A DNA stretch of 64,000 nucleotides from Prorocentrum cordatum. Taxonomy: Eukaryota > Sar > Dinophyceae > Prorocentrales > Prorocentraceae. Each line of letters starts with the position of its first letter. Position 1 is the first letter of the stretch. Below are positions 43,169 to 52,319 of the stretch, in pieces. Location of the stretch: contig CAUYUJ010014563.1 of assembly GCA_963575745.1 (NCBI GenBank), forward strand, positions 234,001 to 298,000, in the 5' to 3' direction. The position numbers and the translations under genes were made by a program. Below the pieces are notes generated by a model. The model made no database searches, was not told where the DNA came from, and saw only the letters and a program-made list of their open reading frames with translations.

Positions 43169-45266
43169 TCAGCCTCAGCCAGCCTGCCTCAGCTCAGCCT
43201 GCCTCAGCCTCAGCCTGCCTCAGCCTCAGCCTCAGCCTGCTTCAGCCTCAGCTCAGTCTGCCTTCAGCCTCGGCCTCCTCAGCCTCAGCCTGCCTCATCT
43301 GCCTTCAGCTGCTGCTCAGCCTCAGCCTCAGCCTGCCTCAGCCTCAGCCTCAGCCTGCCTCAGCCTCAGCCTCAGCGTCAGCCTCAGTCTGCCTTCAGCC
43401 TCGGCCTCAGCATCAGCCTGCCTCAGCCTCAGCCTCAGCATCAGCCTGCCTCAGCCTCAGCCTCAGCCTGCCTCAGCCTCATCAGCCTCAGCCTCAGCCT
43501 CAGCCTCAGCCTGCCTCAGCCTCAGCCTCAGCCTGCTTCAGCCTTCAGCCTCGGCCTGCCTGAGCCTCAGCCTCAGCCTCAGCCTCAGCCTCAGCCTGCC
43601 TCCTCAGCCTCAGCCTCAGCCTCAGCCTGCCTCTGCCTCAGCCTCCGCCTGCTTCAGCCTCAGCCTCAGTCTGCCTTCAGCCTCGGCCTCAGCCTCAGCC
43701 TGCCTCAGCCTCAGCCTGCATCAGCCTCAGCCTCAGCCTCAGCCTGCCTCAGCATCAGCCTGCCTCAGCCTCAGCCTCAGCCTGCCTCAGCCGCCTCAGC
43801 CTCAGCCTCAGCCTGCCTTCAGCCTCAGCCTCAGCCTCAGCCTGCAGCCTCAGCCTCAGCCTCAGCCTGAGCCCTGCCTCAGCCTCAGCCTCAGCCTCAG
43901 CCTCAGCCTGCCTGCCTCAGCCTCAGCCTCAGCCTGCTTCAGCCTCAGCCTGAGTCTGCCTTCAGCCTCGGCCCAGCCTCAGTCTGCCGCAGCCTCAGCC
44001 TGCATGAGCCTCAGCCTCAGCCTCAGCGTGCCTCAGCATCAGCCTGCCTCAGCCTCAGCCTCAGCCTCAGCCTCCCTCAGCCTGCCTCAGCCTGCTTCAG
44101 CCTCAGCATCAGTCTGCCTTCAAGCCTCGGCCTCAGCCTCTCAGCCTGCCTCAGCCTCCTCAGCCTCACCTGCCTCAGCCTCAGCCTCAGCCTCAGCCTG
44201 CCTCAGCATCAGCCTGCCTCAGCCTCAGCCTCAGCCTGCCTCAGCCTCAGCCTCAGCCTGCTTCAGCCTCAGCCTCAGTCTGCCTTCAGCCTCGGCCTCA
44301 GCCTCAGCCTGCCTCAGCCTCAGCCTGCATCAGCCTCAGCCTCAGCCTCAGCCTGCCTCAGCATCAGCCTGCCTCAGCCTCAGCCTCAGCCTCAGCCTGC
44401 CTCAGCCTCAGCCTCAGCCTGCTTCAGCCTCAGCCTCAGTCTGCCTTCAGCCTCGGCCTCAGCCTCAGCCTGCCTCAGCCTCAGCCTGCAGCCTCAGCCT
44501 CAGCCTCCGCCTCAGCCTGCCTCAGCCTCAGCCTCAGCCTCAGCCTCAGCCTCAGCCTCAGCCTGCCTCAGCCTCAGCCTCAGCCTGTCAGCCTCAGCCT
44601 CAGCCTCAGCCTCAGCCTCAGCCTCAGCCTCAGCCTCAGCCTCAGCCTCAGCCTCAGCCTCAGCCTCAGCCTGCCTCAGCCCTCAGCCTGCCTCAGCCTC
44701 AGCCTCAGCCTGCTTCAGCCTCAGCCTCAGTCTGCCTTCAGCCTTCAGCCTCGGCCTCAGCCTCAGCCTGCCTCAGCCTCAGCCTCAGCCTGCATCGCCT
44801 CTGAGCCTGCCTCATCACCTGCCTCAGCATCAGCCTGCCTCAGCCTCAGCCTCAGCTGCCTCAGCCTCAGCCTTAGCCTGCCTCAGCCTCAGCCTCAGTC
44901 TGCCTGCAGCCTCAGCCTCAGCCTCAGCCTGCCTCAGCCTGGGCCTGCCTCAGCCTCAGCCTCAGCCTCAGCCTGTATCAGCCTCAGCCTCAGCCTCAGC
45001 CTGCCTCAGCCTGCCTCAGCCTGCCTCAGCCTCAGCCTCAGCCTGCTTCAGCCTCAGCATCAGCCTCAGCCTGCTTCAGCCTCAGCCTCAGTTTGCCTTC
45101 AGCCTCGGCCTCAACCTTCAGCCTGCCTCAGCCTCAGCCTGCATCAGCCTCAGCCTCAGCCTCAGCCTGCCTCAGCATCAGCCTGCCTCAGCCTCAGCCT
45201 CAGCCTGCCTCAGCCTGCCTCAGCCACAACCTCAGCCTGCCTCAGCCTCAACATCAGCCTGCCTCA
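43169..45266 (+). repeat. CAGCCT minisatellite of E1, about 2.1 kb
   Basis: 6-bp CAGCCT units punctuated by CTGCCT, forming larger units such as TCAGTCTGCCTTCAGCCTCG that recur many times. Ser/Ala/Gln/Pro frames are artefacts. The same repeat, reverse complemented and only ~0.3 kb long, lies in E2. Confidence 0.97.
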
Positions 45267-45625
45267 GCATTCAAAATGTGGCCCGGGAATGGAGTTCTGG
45301 GAACTCGAAGAGCAAGAAGTGGCCTACAGTTGGCTCCGGGCATTCAAAATCATGCCTAGGAATGGGATTCTGGGAATTCGACGACCACGAAGTGGCCTAC
45401 AGTTTGCTCCGGGCATTCAAAATGTGGCCCGGGAATGGAGATCTGGGAACTCGAAGACCACGAAGTGGCCTACAGTTGGCTCCAGACATTCAAAATGTAA
45501 CCCGGGAATGGAGTTCTGGGAACTCGAAGAGCACGAAGTGGCCTATTGTTGGCTCCGGGCATTCAGAATGTGGCCCAGGAATAGAATTCTGGGACCTCGA
45601 AGACCACGAATTGTGTAACTGTTTG
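45267..45625 (+). repeat. 73-bp subterminal repeats of E1, five units
   Basis: CATTCAAAATGTGGCCCGGG, AATGGAGTTCTGGGAACTCG and GTGGCCTACAGTTGGCTCCG per unit, starting at 45267 and then every ~73 bp. They are the reverse complement of 48600-48960. Confidence 0.9.
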
Positions 45626-45734
45626 CTTAAAACGACTTCCGCGGGTTCTCCCCGGCACCCGCCCAGACCCCCCTGGGGAGTCAAGATGCTCTCTTTTGAC
45701 ACTACTAGAAACCTATCAGTCTTCGCTGTTAGGT

Positions 45735-46640
45735 AAAAAGAACCAAAAGTAACATCGAAAGGATCCAGCACGCCAGGCACCTCTGTGATGAATCAACAGG
45801 GGGCGGCGGATCGAAGATGCCTACGGCGAATCACCGCCGCCCCCCGCCTTCTAGAATCGCCCATGTGGCCGAGCGCTGTGGCAAAAGCTCTGCCAAGGTA
45901 TCGGGCCATGTGTTCCCCCAACCTTTGTGAAAACCCTTCGGGGAGCACTTGGGGAGGATAGCGGGGAAGATCGAGAGGAGGCGGAGGAGGAGGTAGAGGA
46001 GGAGGAGGAGGAGGAGGAGGAGGTGGTGGAGGAGGAGGAGGATGAGGAGGAGGAGGAGGAGGAGGAGGAGGAGGGGGCATCTTGGGAGCCTCTGGGGACA
46101 CTCTTGGGGCCTCCTGGGAGCTTCCTGGGAGCCTCTTGGACCTTTGGGGGCTTCTCGCGGGCCTCTTTGGTCGTCTTGGTGGGCTCCTGGCCCGTCTGAC
46201 GCCGTCGGAAACCGTCTTTGGGGCCTTTCTGGGGCCGTTCTGGGGCCATACTGGAGACCTCTTCGGCTATCTTTGGGGGCTCTTGGGCCGTCTCGGTCCG
46301 TCGGAAAGCCGAAAAAACAGCAGATGCCACAATCCTTCAAAAACGTATGGGAAATCAATGATTTTGGCCTTCTCGGGCCTTCCTGGAGTCCCTCTCGGAG
46401 GTCTCTTGGGCCGTCTTGGGCCGTCTTGGTGGGTTCCTGGCCCGTCTGACGCCGTCGGAAGCCGTTCCGACTTGGGGCCCTCTTGGAATGCTACAGGGCC
46501 GTCTTGGAGGCCATCTTGGGCGTCTTAAAAGCCTCCTGGGCCGTCTTGGGAGCCTCTTGGGGCCGTCTTGGGAGCCCAGGCTCTAATCTTTCGCCCCTAC
46601 CCGAGGACCTGGCGTTCCTCTCGACAGCAACGCGCTGATG
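45735..46640 (+). repeat. Right flank of E1: hairpin block, (GGA)n and CTTGG-type repeat
   Basis: GAAAGGATCCAGCACGCCAG continues the host repeat interrupted by E1, followed by the third hairpin block (45766-45846). A GGA tract lies at 45975-46075, then CTTGG-type units with cores near 46325. Confidence 0.85.
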
Positions 46641-46696
46641 GGTCACCCACGGCGGCGAGTCATTCCCCGCCCGGAGGGTTGGGGCTGTTAGGCTTA

Positions 46697-46848
46697 AGTC
46701 GGGCGTGTCCCCCTACAGGGGGATTTTGAGCGAAAAATGAAAATACGAAAGAGAAAAAAACGAATGGGCAAAAATGGGGAAAAAAGCGTCCCCAGACAAT
46801 TTGTTAACTATTTTTGAATATCCCCCCTGTAGAGGGACAGGCCCGACT
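46697..46848. mobile_element. MITE-like element, 152 bp with 27-bp inverted ends
   Basis: AGTCGGGCGTGTCCCCCTAC at 46697 pairs with the reverse complement of 46822-46848 (AGTCGGGCCTGTCCCTCTAC...), two mismatches in 27. The interior is A-rich, unlike its surroundings, and has no ORF. TGTTAGGCT occurs just outside on both sides (46686-46694 and 46852-46860), so the target duplication may be TGTTAGGCTYA with small offsets. Its non-autonomous nature is inferred from size. Confidence 0.75.
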
Positions 46849-46860
46849 GAATGTTAGGCT

Positions 46861-47351
46861 CAAATGAAAAACAACAAAAAACTCACGACCCGTCTCGCAT
46901 ACCCTGCAGACCGCGGCCGCCAGGACCCCGGGGCCCCGCTGCTCCCTGGGCATCCCGCCTCGCGTCTTCGACGAATGGCGCCTGGATGCCGCAGCCGCCA
47001 GGCCCACAAGGGGCCCGGTGCTCCAAGAGTGCTGTCAGCATCCCTGGCCAAGAGGCAAGACACTTGAGAGTTCCATTGACCATCCAGACCTCCTTGAACG
47101 TCAACACTGTCTCAGGATGGGCCGCAAAAGCCGAGATGCAAGGGCAGCCTTGATGAAGCAGCGCATCCCTATTGCGGATGGATTTTGACTGTATCCCGCA
47201 TCGCGGCGTTCTCTGGCGGGGATCGCTCGGAGCAACCTAATCGAGCGCCCTCGTCTCGCCCAGGGTCCTGCCGCTGTTCCCCATGGTCGGCACCAGGTGG
47301 ACTGCCAAGGCCTCCCGTATCCTGAACCAGGGCCGCTTGGAAGTCCACTTG
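46861..47351. other. Unique sequence, no gene recognised
   Basis: Mixed-composition sequence. Frames on both strands are short and overlap, and none has a domain. Confidence 0.35.
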
Positions 47352-47475
47352 GAGGAGGAGGAGGAGGAGGAGGAGGAGGAGGAGGAGGAGGATCGAGGAT
47401 CGAGCATCGAGCATCGAAGATCGAAGATCGAGGATCGAGGATCGAGGAGGAGGAGGAGGAGAAGGAGGAGGCTAC
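47352..47475 (+). repeat. (GGA)n and ATCGAGGATCGAGC repeats
   Basis: A GGA tract (47352-47392), then 7-bp GATCGAG/GATCGAA units to 47445 and another short GGA tract. Confidence 0.9.
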
Positions 47476-47802
47476 CGGGTGCGGGAGCAGACCGCAGCCT
47501 CGGAGGTGGTGCTGCTCTTGCCCCCCACCCGCCCGCACCCTCGGGGGGGCCCTGCCCGCAGCCCCTGAGCGCGCAGGGTGGAGTCCGGCGCGCCTGCGCA
47601 CGCGGAGCTCGTGCTGGAGGAACAGCTGGCGGAACTTCCCCTGCGGGCCCCGCGGGCGCGGGCTCCCTCTCGCTCCACCTCTCGCACTCTCTTTGGCTCT
47701 CTCTCTCTCTATCCCTGTCTCTCCCTTTCTCTTCCTCCCTCTCTCCTTCCCTCTCCGTCCTTCCTCTGCGTCAACACACGAATGTATAAACATATGTGCA
47801 TA
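47476..47802. other. Unique then TC-rich sequence
   Basis: GC-rich to 47660, then CTCTCT-rich. No gene seen. Confidence 0.35.
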
Positions 47803-47855
<53 letters not shown>

Positions 47856-47899
47856 GTATACACTCATACGCACGTACAAACATACATAAATACATACAT

Positions 47900-47938
<39 letters not shown>

Positions 47939-47941
47939 GGC

Positions 47942-47973
<32 letters not shown>

Positions 47974-47977
47974 GGGC

Positions 47978-48038
<61 letters not shown>

Positions 48039-48106
48039 AACAAATAGACAGACTGACAAACACACACAAACATTGATTCACCCATACATATATATATATA
48101 TATATA
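47803..48106 (+). repeat. (TA)n, (GACA)n, (TA)n microsatellites
   Basis: TA repeats at 47806-47854, ACATAC variants to 47898, GACA units at 47899-48033 with a few GGCA, then CAAA variants and TA repeats at 48088-48105. Confidence 0.97.
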
Positions 48107-48147
48107 CTAGAACCATCGCGCGCGCTTCGCGCGCGCTCAGGTTCTAG
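48107..48147. repeat. CTAGAACC...GGTTCTAG hairpin
   Basis: An 8-bp outer stem (48107-48114 with 48140-48147) encloses GCGCGCGC-TTC-GCGCGCGC, itself a stem. It directly follows a TA tract. Confidence 0.9.
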
Positions 48148-48463
48148 CCCAGGCCGGGGGGGCGCTGGACGATCTTGGACAACGCTATCAAGCACAGGCG
48201 CGCGACGGCATCTGAGGAGCTTCTGGGGTGTTCCGCATGCTTTGTCAACTGGCTGTTGGAGGCACCTCTTGGGTGCCTCTTGGGGGGGGCGTCTGAGGGT
48301 CCCTTGGGGGCATCGGCTCTGTAATCTGAAGCCGTCATTGGCCGTCCTTGCTGCGTGGAGGCCCGACTTGCGGCCACCTGCGGCCAGATTGAGGCAATCC
48401 GGAAGCCTCCCGGGGGCCTCCTGGAAGCAGTTTTGACGCATCGAGGGCACTCCTGGGCTATTT
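48148..48463 (+). repeat. CTTGG-type repeat, left flank of E2
   Basis: Ends GAAGCAGTTTTGACGCATCG, AGGGCACTCCTGGGCTATTT. The same sequence without the insertion is at 53985-54045. Confidence 0.7.
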
Positions 48464-48599
48464 ACCTAACAGCGAAGACTGATAGGTTTCTAGTTGACTC
48501 AAAAGAGCTCACAGATCACTCCACAGGGGGGTCCGGGCAGGTGTTGGGGAGTTGCCGGGCGGCAGGGTGCCGGGCTCGTTTTTCACCAACAGTCACACA

Positions 48600-48965
48600 C
48601 TTCGTGCTCTTCGACTTCCCAGAACTCCATTCCCAGGCCACATTCTGAATACCCGGATGCAACAGTCACACACTTCGTGTTCTTCGAGATCCCAGAACGC
48701 CATTCCCGGGCCACATTTAGAATAACCAGATGCAACAGTCACACACTTCGTGCTCTTCGACATCCCAGAACGCCATTCCCGGGCCACATTCTGGAGGGCC
48801 GGATGCAACAGTCACACACTTCGTGCTCTTCGAGTTCCCAGAATTCCATTCCCGGGCCACATTTTGGATGCCCGGAGCCAACTGTAGGCCACTTCCTGGT
48901 CTTCGAGTTCCCAGAACTACATTCCCGGGCCACATTTTGAATAGCCAGACGCTTCGTAGTCCTTC
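48600..48965 (+). repeat. 73-bp subterminal repeats of E2, five units
   Basis: CACACACTTCGTGCTCTTCG, CCCAGAACGCCATTCCCGGG and CCACATTNTGAAT per unit, every ~73 bp. Reverse complement of the E1 array. Confidence 0.9.
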
Positions 48966-49070
48966 CGCCACAGCCGTGTTTGGTTCAGGAATTGCTAGTG
49001 ACACTGCAGTCCACTGCATTCAATCGTGCCACTGCATTCACTCACTGCAGTCCACTCAGTTTCGATTGCA

Positions 49071-51257
49071 ATGGCGTTCCCCTGGCCGTACCCCCATACC
49101 CAACGTTCATCCGCAGCCTCTGCTCCGCGAGGCTCGTCCGAAGTGTCGCCGCCTCGCGGTGCTTCTCAGCCTGCGCCGCCTCGCGGTGCTTCTCAGCCTG
49201 CGGAGGAAGGTGGACAGACGCCTGGCTCTGGCGCTGTGCAGCCTGCGTCTTTCACGGTCGCCTCGTTCAATTTCGGGTTCGAGCAGGGCATGATGACTGG
49301 TAAGCAGGCGGCCACTCACTGCGCTAACTTCGGAAGGGTGTGCGCCACGATAGTGGAGACCGCTGATGCTGATATTGTCTGTGGCTGCGAGGTCGGTGCG
49401 TTCCGTGAAGGCTTTCGCCGAGCAGGGATCAACGTGACAGAGATCCTCAGTAAGCCTTTCGGTGATGGCATTCGCTTCTCGGAGGTCGACAACTACTTGA
49501 CTCTCTGGGGGTTCCGCGGTGCTTCTCAGCCTGCGGAACTGACTCTGTGCGAAGACAGCAAAGTTTACAGGCCTCCTAGCGGCCGAGAGATTGATGCTGT
49601 TATTTCACATTTTGAGGTGAACAAACCAGGCCATGACAAGTTCCACGTGGTGATCGCCAACATGCACATCGTGTGCGGCAAGAAACCGCCGACCATCCAG
49701 ACTCGAAAGCGGACAGTTCGCAATCTCCGCTTGCACCTGGACTGCCTGGGAAAGATTCTTGAGAATCTGAGCCAGGCAGTCGTTCTGCTTGTAGTCGGCG
49801 ACGACAACCTCACTTTCCAGGAGGCGCGGGAGGCTTACCAGCGCCAGCAGAACGACGAGAAGCTCTGGGAGGTCCATGCCACTCCGGCCGACCTCAAAGG
49901 CGACCACGTCGCGGTCTGCGGAGCAGTCGCCCGTTTCTGCTCCATTGCCGTTGGCGCGTCTTTTACGGATCGTGGCATGCGCAACGACGCACACGATGCG
50001 GTGGCGGTTGTGCTCACTCTCCCTGGTGCTATTCAGCCTGGGGAGAGCAAGAGGCGGAAGATTGTCGTCGAAAACGTCTCCGACGCCGACGTCAGCGTAC
50101 AGGCGGACGCCGAGTCTTCTGTGCATTGGGATCGGTCGCCGAGTTCTACTCCTCCGCTTTCACCGACTTCACCGGGTGATCCCGACTACGTCGAGGATGT
50201 CGTTCAGAATCGCGCGAACGACTTGCACAGGGAGCTGAGGCAGCTTTGGGACGACAGGTACGACGAGGAGTACGATCCGAAAGTCCTCCATCATCTCAGT
50301 CTCTTGCTTTTCAAAAAGAGGAAGTCCACGGAGCCAGCGGACACTAATCCAGCTGGCGCTCCTCAGCCTGGCTCGGAATATGACACGGCCTTTGCGTCTC
50401 AGGAGGAGACTGGCCGAGCCATTCTCTCTGTCCTTAAGCTTCGACATGACTTTCTGCGGAGCAAGAACATCGACGACATGCGCTACGTTCTCACGGAGCC
50501 TGAGCGCCAGGAATTGGTCAGAGTAGCTCGCGACCAGTACGAGCAGTCGCGGCAGCAGCGTGCGCTTCAGGAACGGGATGTCGAAAAGGGAAAAGCGAGA
50601 GGCAAGTCTGCGCCACAAGGGGGCCATGCGGTTCCGCAGGGTCCTAACAAAGGGCCAGGCGGTAAGAAAGGTTCTCACGGTGCTTCTCAGCCTGCGGGAA
50701 AAGGTGGCCAGGCCAAGGGTGCAGGTCTGGGTAGCGTCGCCAAGTTTGTGAAAGACCAGAAGCGTAAGCGGTGGCATCGCCATTTGCAACGTGTGGCCGG
50801 TACCAAACAGATCTGGGAGGTGCTGGCCTTCTCAGGGCGCTTCGACGTTGATTGGTTAACGCAAGCGTTGCAAGCTGATCACAGTGAGGGCCGTGATGCA
50901 GCAGTTCCCGAGGAAGCTCTGCGGCAACAGCGGCGCCGGCTGCACCACCAGAAGGCCGAGGCCATCGCGCGCTACAACGAGGGGGAGCGGCTTTCCCGCC
51001 ATCTGTCTGCCCAGGCTGGCCAGCCAAAGCCGAACTTCACGCGCAGGCAGCTGGACGTGTTGCAGATGTTTGAGAACGGAGAGCTGCTTCAAATCCGCAA
51101 CCGAGCGATTCTGGCGTTGGGGCACGGCCGTCTGTTCAGGGCCGATGGCGACTACCTGGACATCGGCGGCAGCACGGGCGGTGGCTCCAGGCGCATCATC
51201 GATCCTTGGCAGCCGCCGGACTGGCGTGACTTCCTCCAAGACGATCAGGACATCTGA
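49071..51257 (+). CDS. EEP-fold (endonuclease/exonuclease/phosphatase-like) protein of element E2
   Basis: An intact frame of 728 codons from ATG 49071, chosen because the upstream in-frame codons include no ATG. After a Ser/Ala-rich leader come features of the EEP fold: FTVASFNFGF (Asn, about 49255), ADIVCGCEVGAF (metal-binding Glu, about 49371), VVIANMHIVCG (about 49650), VVLLVVGDDNLTF (GDxN, about 49779) and NDAHDAVAVVL (region of the catalytic His, about 49984). EEP enzymes cleave phosphodiester bonds; LINE endonucleases belong here, but nothing like an RT follows. The C-terminal half is Glu/Arg/Gln-rich with a basic Lys/Gly linker (about 50570-50720) and no known domain. The peptide RGASQPA recurs, encoded by a 19-bp motif that also repeats in the 3' flank. 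Confidence 0.6.
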   Translation: MAFPWPYPHTQRSSAASAPRGSSEVSPPRGASQPAPPRGASQPAEEGGQTPGSGAVQPASFTVASFNFGFEQGMMTGKQAATHCANFGRVCATIVETADADIVCGCEVGAFREGFRRAGINVTEILSKPFGDGIRFSEVDNYLTLWGFRGASQPAELTLCEDSKVYRPPSGREIDAVISHFEVNKPGHDKFHVVIANMHIVCGKKPPTIQTRKRTVRNLRLHLDCLGKILENLSQAVVLLVVGDDNLTFQEAREAYQRQQNDEKLWEVHATPADLKGDHVAVCGAVARFCSIAVGASFTDRGMRNDAHDAVAVVLTLPGAIQPGESKRRKIVVENVSDADVSVQADAESSVHWDRSPSSTPPLSPTSPGDPDYVEDVVQNRANDLHRELRQLWDDRYDEEYDPKVLHHLSLLLFKKRKSTEPADTNPAGAPQPGSEYDTAFASQEETGRAILSVLKLRHDFLRSKNIDDMRYVLTEPERQELVRVARDQYEQSRQQRALQERDVEKGKARGKSAPQGGHAVPQGPNKGPGGKKGSHGASQPAGKGGQAKGAGLGSVAKFVKDQKRKRWHRHLQRVAGTKQIWEVLAFSGRFDVDWLTQALQADHSEGRDAAVPEEALRQQRRRLHHQKAEAIARYNEGERLSRHLSAQAGQPKPNFTRRQLDVLQMFENGELLQIRNRAILALGHGRLFRADGDYLDIGGSTGGGSRRIIDPWQPPDWRDFLQDDQDI

Positions 51258-51278
51258 GTTTTGCAAGTCTCCCTGCCC

Positions 51279-51530
51279 GCGGTGCTTCTCAGCCTGCGGT
51301 CTGCCGCTCTCCAGCTGCGGTCTCGAGCAGTAGTGTTCGAAAGCATGCGAGTTCCTGCGGTGCTTCTCAGCCTGCAGGTTTCGCAGCTTGCGCTCTGCAG
51401 CACAAGTGCTTTTCAGCATGCGACATCCTGCGGTGCTTCTCAGCCTGCAGGGTTCGCAGCGTGCGGTTTGCAATGCATTCCTTTTCAGTATGCGAGTTCC
51501 TGCGGTGTTTCTCAGGTTGCAGGGCTCCGA
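51279..51530 (+). repeat. 3' units of E2 with the GCGGTGCTTCTCAGCCTGC motif
   Basis: The 19-mer occurs at 51279-51297, 51357-51375, 51430-51448 and, degenerate, 51502-51520; the last three are spaced 72-73 bp within a larger repeat containing GCATGCGAGTTCC and TTTTCAG. The same 19-mer is inside the ORF at 49156, 49183 and 49516, and as a 17-base match at 50679. Confidence 0.9.
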
Positions 51531-51849
51531 GGCTCGTCGCTTCGATGCCAATGTTTTCAGACACCGTAGCTCCGTTCCGTAAACATCTTCCAAGAGCCGC
51601 TCGCAACCTTTTGCAGCTGGCGGTCTGCAGACGTAGTCCGTCTCAGCATGCGAGCTCCCGCACGCTTCGCCGGCTTTTGCTGCGCGGACAATTTTCTCAC
51701 ACACGTCAGCGCCGTTTGTAGGCGTCAGAAAAACATGTAGACATTCACGAAGGGCTCAGTCTGTATATCGTCACATAATTACATACGCAGTCGTCGAACA
51801 CATCGGTGTACATTCAGCGCTTTGTCCTTCTAGCTGGGTCGCTTCGTGC

Positions 51850-52156
51850 TGAGGCTGAGGCTGATGCAGGCTGAGGCTGAGGCAGGCTGAGGCTGAGGCC
51901 GAGGCCGACGGCAGACTGAGGCTGAGGCAGGCTGAGGCTGAGGCAGAGGCAGGCTGAGGCTGAGGCTGAGGCTGAGGCAGGCTGATGCTGAGGCAGGCTG
52001 AGGCTGAGGCTGAGGCTGATGCAGGCTGAGGCTGAGGCAGGCTGAGGCTGAGGCCGAGGCAGAAGGCAGACTGATGCTGAGGCTGAAGCAGGCTGAGGCT
52101 GAGGCTGAGGCAGGCTGAGGCTGAGGCAGGCTGAGGCTGAGGCTGAGGCAGGCTGA
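51850..52156 (+). repeat. CTGAGG/CAGGCTG minisatellite of E2
   Basis: AGGCTG and AGGCAG units, reverse complement of the E1 array but about seven times shorter. Confidence 0.95.
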
Positions 52157-52319
52157 GGCTGTGTCTGTGACTGCCGTTGCCACTGCGACTGTCATCGCGA
52201 ATGCGACTACGACTGCGAGAACAGCAGAATTCTACAACTGGATTCTCATCTGAATCTTAAGGGGAATGCTTCCAGATATGCTCCTACACATCGCTGTTAG
52301 GTTGCTTTGCCGGGATAAT

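Larger units (their letters stand above)
43006..45734 (-). mobile_element. Element E1: non-autonomous member of a new inverted-tip element family
   Basis: The left tip 43006-43168 matches the reverse complement of the E2 right tip nearly base for base. The right tip (45700-45734, ending TTCGCTGTTAGGT) matches the reverse complement of the E2 left tip. Both ends carry ACCTAACAGCGA as a terminal or near-terminal inverted motif. Inside are a CAGCCT minisatellite and five 73-bp units, but no ORF corresponding to the E2 protein. The paralogous host repeat at 39605-39665 is uninterrupted and shows the empty site between TTTTGGGA and AAAGAA. No clear target duplication beyond one to three A/T bases. 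Strand is given relative to E2. Confidence 0.8.
48464..52319 (+). mobile_element. Element E2: putative autonomous member carrying an EEP-nuclease-like ORF
   Basis: The left tip (ACCTAACAGCGAAGACTGAT) and right tip (52157-52319, ending CATCGCTGTTAGGTTGCTTT, GCCGGGATAAT) are shared with E1 in inverted orientation. Order inside: left tip, five 73-bp units, ORF 49071-51257, three 73-bp 3' units with a 19-bp motif, CTGAGG minisatellite, right tip. The left flank and right flank join into one uninterrupted paralogous sequence at 53985-54060, defining the insertion point after ...CTATTT. Termini are asymmetric: the right end has ~16 extra bases beyond the ACCTAACAGCGA motif. No transposase of a known class was recognised. 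Confidence 0.8.

Noticed and set aside
43130-44804. Ser/Ala/Gln/Pro-rich protein in the CAGCCT array
   Set aside because: Simple 6-bp repeat; E2 has the same repeat outside any gene.
43006-52319. A single 9.3-kb transposon with terminal inverted repeats
   Set aside because: The inner tips at 45734 and 48464 are followed by host repeat sequence matching the outer flanks of empty sites, so two separate inverted elements fit better.
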